In this document: positions 5,753 through 8,962 of the stretch, in pieces
Numbering within the stretch: position 1 is the first letter of the stretch
How the letters are laid out: each line of letters opens with the position of its first letter
DNA from: Gammaproteobacteria bacterium
Lineage (GTDB): Bacteria; Pseudomonadota; Gammaproteobacteria; GCA-001735895
Direction: 5' to 3'
Assembly (NCBI GenBank): GCA_024763185.1
Contig: JANTFY010000083.1
Coordinates: 1 to 8,962, forward strand
DNA: 8,962 nt
Notes under the pieces: generated by a model
What the model saw: only the letters and a program-made list of their open reading frames with translations
What the model was told of the DNA's origin: nothing
Databases searched by the model: none
Position numbers and translations under genes: made by a program

Positions 5753-7189
5753 ATGAATAACGACTTTCAGAATATGGTACCTGGCTACCAGGAATGTGGC
5801 CGACTCAATGTCTCATCACCGTGGGACAACAAGGTCATAGGTTCCGTGCCCATGATCGATGAACAGGGTGCCGAGCAGGCTTTATCGATCGCCTTTTCAA
5901 TCTATAGTGATCGTAACAGGTGGTTGCCGATTCCCGAGCGCATAGAAATTTTAAAACGCACCGCGGCCATCATGGAAATCATGACCGATCAACTGACCTG
6001 TGAAGCCGCGCGCGAAGGGGGCAAGCCACTGGTCGATTCCCGGGTTGAAGTGATACGTGCCATTGACGGGGTTTACAACGCCATCGAATGTGTGAAATCC
6101 GATGCGGGTCGCGAGATTCCAATGAATATTAATGCCGCCTCTTCACAGCGTATTGCAATGACGCGCAAGGAACCCATTGGTGTGGTTTTAGCGATCAGCG
6201 CGTTTAATCATCCACTGAACCTGATCGTACACCAGGTGATCCCGGCCATAGCCAGCGGCTGTCCGGTTATCGTAAAACCGGCGGAAGATACACCTTTGTC
6301 ATGCTTTCGGCTGGTGAATATTTTACGTGAGGCCGGTTTGCCCGACGAATATTGCATGGCAGTGATGACTCAGAGCATCCCGGTAGCCGAGCAACTGGTC
6401 TCCGACCCGCGCATTGGCTTTTTCAGTTTTATCGGCAGTGCCCGGGTTGGATGGATGTTACGCAGCAAACTGGCTCCCGGGGCGCGCTGCGCACTGGAGC
6501 ATGGTGGGGCAGCACCGGTAATCATTGCGCAGGATGCGGACCTGGATGACATGTTGCCATTAATCGCCAAGGGCGGTTTTTACCATGCCGGACAAGTGTG
6601 TGTTTCGGTGCAACGCGTATTTGCGCATCGCTCGGTGGCTGATGAAGTGACGGCTAAACTGGCTGAGTTCGGTAGTACCATGAAATGCGGTGACCCGAAC
6701 GAGGAGAGCACGGAAGTGGGCCCGTTAATACGCCCCGGTGAAGTGGAACGTGTTTCAGAATGGGTCGACGAAGCCATTGAAGAAGGTGCCACGTTGGTAA
6801 CCGGCGGGAAAAAACTGGGCGATAACTGCTATGCCTGCACTGTATTGCTGGAGCCTTCGCCTGACAGTAAAGTCAGCCAGATGGAGATATTCGGGCCGGT
6901 TATCTGCGTGTATGCCTACGATGAAATTGAAGAGGCCGTCAGTCGCGCCAATGATATTGCTTTTTCCTTTCAGGCGGCAGTGGCGACCAAAGATCTCGAT
7001 ACAGCCCTGTATTGTTATAAAAACCTGAATGCTTCAGCGGTCATGGTCAATGATCACACGGCGTTTCGGGTCGACTGGATGCCTTTTGCCGGTTTAAAAC
7101 AATCCGGTCTGGGTGTGGGCGGTATACCCTATACCTATGAGGACATGCAGATCGAGAAGATGATGGTTATCCGTTCAAAACAGTTATAG
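5753..7189 (+). CDS. NAD(P)-dependent aldehyde dehydrogenase
   Basis: A 478-residue soluble member of the aldehyde dehydrogenase superfamily, of normal length. All key residues are in place: Asn152 in ISAFNHPLN, Lys175 in VIVKPAEDTP (cofactor binding), general base Glu249 in ALEHGGAAP, and nucleophile Cys283 in HAGQVCVSVQRV, 34 residues after the Glu as expected; EIFGPV lies in the C-terminal part. It oxidises an aldehyde to the acid with NAD(P)+. The GQVCxSVQR type is seen in lactaldehyde- and succinate-semialdehyde-like branches, but the substrate is not predictable. The usual ELGG around the base is EHGG here. It is co-transcribed with the TPP enzyme, so its substrate may be an aldehyde derived from that enzyme's product or from a shared pathway. 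Confidence 0.9.
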   Translation: MNNDFQNMVPGYQECGRLNVSSPWDNKVIGSVPMIDEQGAEQALSIAFSIYSDRNRWLPIPERIEILKRTAAIMEIMTDQLTCEAAREGGKPLVDSRVEVIRAIDGVYNAIECVKSDAGREIPMNINAASSQRIAMTRKEPIGVVLAISAFNHPLNLIVHQVIPAIASGCPVIVKPAEDTPLSCFRLVNILREAGLPDEYCMAVMTQSIPVAEQLVSDPRIGFFSFIGSARVGWMLRSKLAPGARCALEHGGAAPVIIAQDADLDDMLPLIAKGGFYHAGQVCVSVQRVFAHRSVADEVTAKLAEFGSTMKCGDPNEESTEVGPLIRPGEVERVSEWVDEAIEEGATLVTGGKKLGDNCYACTVLLEPSPDSKVSQMEIFGPVICVYAYDEIEEAVSRANDIAFSFQAAVATKDLDTALYCYKNLNASAVMVNDHTAFRVDWMPFAGLKQSGLGVGGIPYTYEDMQIEKMMVIRSKQL

Positions 7190-7192
7190 TTA

Positions 7193-7228
7193 CGTGGCCA
7201 AAAAAAAGCCACGGGTTAAAGTGGCTTT
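7193..7228 (-). terminator. terminator between converging genes, strongest on the minus strand
   Basis: AAAGCCAC (7205-7212) pairs with GTGGCTTT (7221-7228). Read on the minus strand, the GC core is followed by a run of eight T (7207 to 7200), a classical intrinsic terminator for the small gene at 7259-7471. On the plus strand the same GCCACG can instead pair with CGTGGC (7193-7198 with 7208-7213). The plus-strand T run is short, so termination of the aldehyde dehydrogenase transcript here is less certain. Confidence 0.75.
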
Positions 7229-7258
7229 GCAGTACAACAATCTGTTTCAAGATAAATA

Positions 7259-7471
7259 CTATGCAGCGATATGTGGGGCACCCGGATGAGTGTTATAATG
7301 CTGCAGTTTGTGTTGCTCGGGATTTTGTAGATACAGATCCCGGTTTTTTTCTGATTCAAAGTATATGATCAGGTCGTCCTCTTCACTACTTTCAATAACG
7401 TAAGGCATATTCATTAATTGTTTTAGTGGTTTGCCTGTTATCGGATCAGTTGCTTCGATTCGATACGTCAT
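7259..7471 (-). CDS. small conserved-looking protein of unknown function
   Basis: A 70-residue soluble protein that I do not recognise. It starts MTYRIEATDPITGKPLKQL, has an acidic middle (ESSEEDDLIIYFESEKNRD, about residues 27-45) and a His-rich tail (HKLQHYNTHPGAPHIAA). There is no signal peptide, membrane helix or cysteine. It looks like a real gene: GGAGGG lies nine bases before the ATG, it fills its own transcription unit between two plus-strand genes, and it ends at a good intrinsic terminator. The beta-strand-like alternation in DLIIYFES suggests a small folded domain. No function is proposed. Confidence 0.65.
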   Translation of the reverse strand: MTYRIEATDPITGKPLKQLMNMPYVIESSEEDDLIIYFESEKNRDLYLQNPEQHKLQHYNTHPGAPHIAA

Positions 7472-7605
7472 AAGTGTGTACCCTCCAAGCTCTCGCGATG
7501 TGGTCCGTTATTTAAACCTGAAATGACGCATTTGTATAGAGAAAACTTACATGCTTATAAGATTTTTTTTAATTTTATTTCAATTCAATAATTTAACTCG
7601 TACAG

Positions 7606-7625
7606 TTTATAAATAATTTATAAAT
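7606..7625 (+). promoter_or_regulatory. tandem TTTATAAAT repeat in the PfkB gene promoter region
   Basis: TTTATAAAT occurs at 7606-7614 and again at 7617-7625, an 11-base period, about one helical turn, 38 bases upstream of the start at 7663. Either copy could supply a -10 (TATAAA), for example with TTCAAT at 7584-7589 as a poor -35. It lies in a very AT-rich divergent promoter region (7472-7662). Confidence 0.3.
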
Positions 7626-7662
7626 ACCCATTAACTAACTGATAAATAAGGATAAAAACTCC

Positions 7663-8667
7663 ATGAAAAAGTATGATGTTTATGCGTTGGGCAATGCATT
7701 GGTGGATATTGAGTACCATGTCGATGACCATCAGCTTGAGTCCATGAACATCGATAAGGGCGTCATGACACTGATTGATGAACACCAGCACGAGCATCTG
7801 GTGAATTATTTGGGCGACCTGCACGAAAAAATGGCCTGTGGCGGTTCTGCTGCCAATTCGTTGATTGCCATAGCGCAGATGGGAGGGCGTGGTTTTTTCT
7901 CATGCCGGGTGGCCACGGATATGACCGGGCAGTTTTTTATCGAGGACTTGAAAAATTCCGGCATTGAAACCAACTCACACAACAAACTGGATGACGCAGG
8001 ATCATCCGGAAAATGCCTGGTATTCGTCACCCCGGATGCAGACCGGACGATGAATACCTTCCTCGGGGTTTCCGCCGACCTGGATAAAACCATTGTTTCT
8101 GAAGAAGCTATCAAACAATCGGAATATGTCTACCTGGAAGGTTACCTGGTGACGGGCGACAAATCCCGTGAAGCGGTTTTGCTGGCCAAGGACTATGCGA
8201 AAAAACACCATGTACAAACAGCGCTGACCCTGTCAGACCCGACCATGATGGTGTATTTTCGAGAAGGCATGATGGAAATGATAGGCGAGGGTGTGGATTT
8301 GCTGTTCGCCAACGAAGAGGAAGCCTTTGAACTCAGTGGCAACAAGGATATTACGCAAACTGTAAATGCGCTAAAACAATATGCCAAAACCTTTGCCATT
8401 ACCCGGGGCAAAGAGGGTGCTGTGGTATTTGATGGTCAGCAGCTGCATCATATAGAACCACATGTGGTCCATGCCATCGACACCCTGGGCGCGGGTGATA
8501 TGTTCGCCGGCGCTTTTCTTTATGGCCTGACGCATGCGATGGATTACCGCGAAGCAGGGCAACTGGCATCACTGGCTTCATCGCAGATCGTGACACAATT
8601 CGGACCGCGTCTGCAGACCGCACAAACGCTGGACTTATTGCAGTCATTTAAAGCTGGTAATTTTTGA
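7663..8667 (+). CDS. PfkB-family kinase, adenosine kinase-like
   Basis: A 334-residue cytoplasmic kinase of the ribokinase/PfkB family. The N-terminal YALGNALVDIEY and the di-glycine motif CGGSAANS (Gly60-Gly61) form the substrate side. VTPDADRTMNTFLG at about residues 124-137 is typical of the bacterial adenosine kinase-like branch. The second PfkB signature DTLGAGDMFAGAF (residues 273-285) supplies the anion hole and the catalytic base Asp279. It would transfer the ATP gamma-phosphate to a sugar or nucleoside hydroxyl; adenosine is the usual annotation for close relatives, with other nucleosides or sugars possible. AAGG lies about 12 bases before the start, a rather long spacing. It is 59 bases upstream of the DAHP synthase gene on the same strand; no terminator is evident between them, so read-through is possible. 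Confidence 0.85.
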   Translation: MKKYDVYALGNALVDIEYHVDDHQLESMNIDKGVMTLIDEHQHEHLVNYLGDLHEKMACGGSAANSLIAIAQMGGRGFFSCRVATDMTGQFFIEDLKNSGIETNSHNKLDDAGSSGKCLVFVTPDADRTMNTFLGVSADLDKTIVSEEAIKQSEYVYLEGYLVTGDKSREAVLLAKDYAKKHHVQTALTLSDPTMMVYFREGMMEMIGEGVDLLFANEEEAFELSGNKDITQTVNALKQYAKTFAITRGKEGAVVFDGQQLHHIEPHVVHAIDTLGAGDMFAGAFLYGLTHAMDYREAGQLASLASSQIVTQFGPRLQTAQTLDLLQSFKAGNF

Positions 8668-8726
8668 TCTGATAAGGAAAAATAGCCCGCTTTTTTAACG
8701 CTTTCCTGCAGCGGATAACTGAAACC

Positions 8727-8962
8727 ATGATGCATCAAACTGACGATCTTAGAATCACCGGGATTAAAGAGCTTTCCTCCCCTGAAAAGGTGTGTAGCGA
8801 ATTGCCCATTTCAGAAACGGGTGCCAAAACGGTTTATGAAACCCGCCAGGCCATCTATCGAATTCTCAAGGGTGAGGATGATCGACTGATGGTTATTATC
8901 GGGCCCTGTTCCATTCACGACCCAGAAGCCGCTATCGATTACGCGACTCGACTGAAAAAAGT
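8727..8962 (+). CDS. aroG: 3-deoxy-7-phosphoheptulonate synthase, AroG type, partial (N-terminus)
   Basis: The first 78 residues of DAHP synthase, which condenses phosphoenolpyruvate and erythrose 4-phosphate in the first step of the shikimate pathway. The start resembles E. coli AroG (TDDLRITGIKEL against NDDLRIKEIKEL), followed by ILKGEDDRLMVIIGPCSIHDP; the GPCSIHDP motif (residues 56-63) contains the metal-binding cysteine of the class I enzymes. The N-terminal DDLRI region in this class forms part of the feedback (aromatic amino acid) regulatory site, so allosteric control is expected, but the specificity cannot be fixed from the fragment. There are two adjacent ATGs (8727 and 8730); no strong ribosome site is seen, so either could be used. 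The gene continues past the right edge. Confidence 0.93.
   Translation, partial: MMHQTDDLRITGIKELSSPEKVCSELPISETGAKTVYETRQAIYRILKGEDDRLMVIIGPCSIHDPEAAIDYATRLKK

Noticed and set aside
8668..8726. Terminator between the PfkB kinase and aroG
   Set aside because: There is a run of six T at 8691-8696, but no stable stem immediately before it; the CGCT/AGCG arms after it give only four pairs.

Overview
The window reads as a chromosomal segment of a gammaproteobacterium. The clues are a tRNA-Pro(CGG) very close in sequence to the E. coli type with an encoded CCA end, an AroG-type DAHP synthase start, purine-rich Shine-Dalgarno sites, and moderate GC content with AT-rich gaps. I cannot name the genus. 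No mobile element, CRISPR array or prophage signal was seen.

Layout. 1-247 (-) is the N-terminal part of an acylphosphatase that runs off the left edge, divergent from tRNA-Pro(CGG) at 295-371 (+). 559-1005 (-) is a small hemerythrin-like protein with a structured 3' end. After a 407-base AT-rich gap comes a minus-strand three-gene unit read right to left: a short rubrerythrin-type diiron protein (3430-3846), a GlpC/HdrD-like iron-sulfur oxidoreductase (2027-3352) and a DUF3501 protein (1413-2003). A 251-base divergent regulatory region (3847-4097) separates it from a plus-strand pair: a catabolic-type acetolactate synthase-like TPP enzyme (4098-5735) and an aldehyde dehydrogenase (5753-7189). 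A convergent small protein of unknown function (7259-7471, -) shares the terminator region with that pair. Then come a PfkB-family (adenosine kinase-like) sugar/nucleoside kinase (7663-8667, +) and the start of a DAHP synthase (8727 to the right edge, +).

How the genes may work together. The rubrerythrin-like protein has a diiron site but no rubredoxin domain. It therefore needs an outside electron donor, and the iron-sulfur protein downstream, with two ferredoxin-type clusters and two CCG-type domains, is the obvious candidate. DUF3501 would be an uncharacterised third partner. The set is most simply read as a peroxide/oxygen-stress module. The TPP enzyme and aldehyde dehydrogenase form a tight two-gene operon (17-base gap), suggesting that the first makes an oxo or aldehyde product which the second oxidises. 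Substrates cannot be read from sequence.

The most interesting non-coding signals are hairpins 3' of two minus-strand units. Both become near-perfect only when read as minus-strand RNA, because the apparent A-C mismatches on the plus strand are G-U pairs in the transcript. There is also a strong 11-bp intercistronic hairpin between the rubrerythrin and iron-sulfur genes, and a cluster of dyads in the divergent promoter region.
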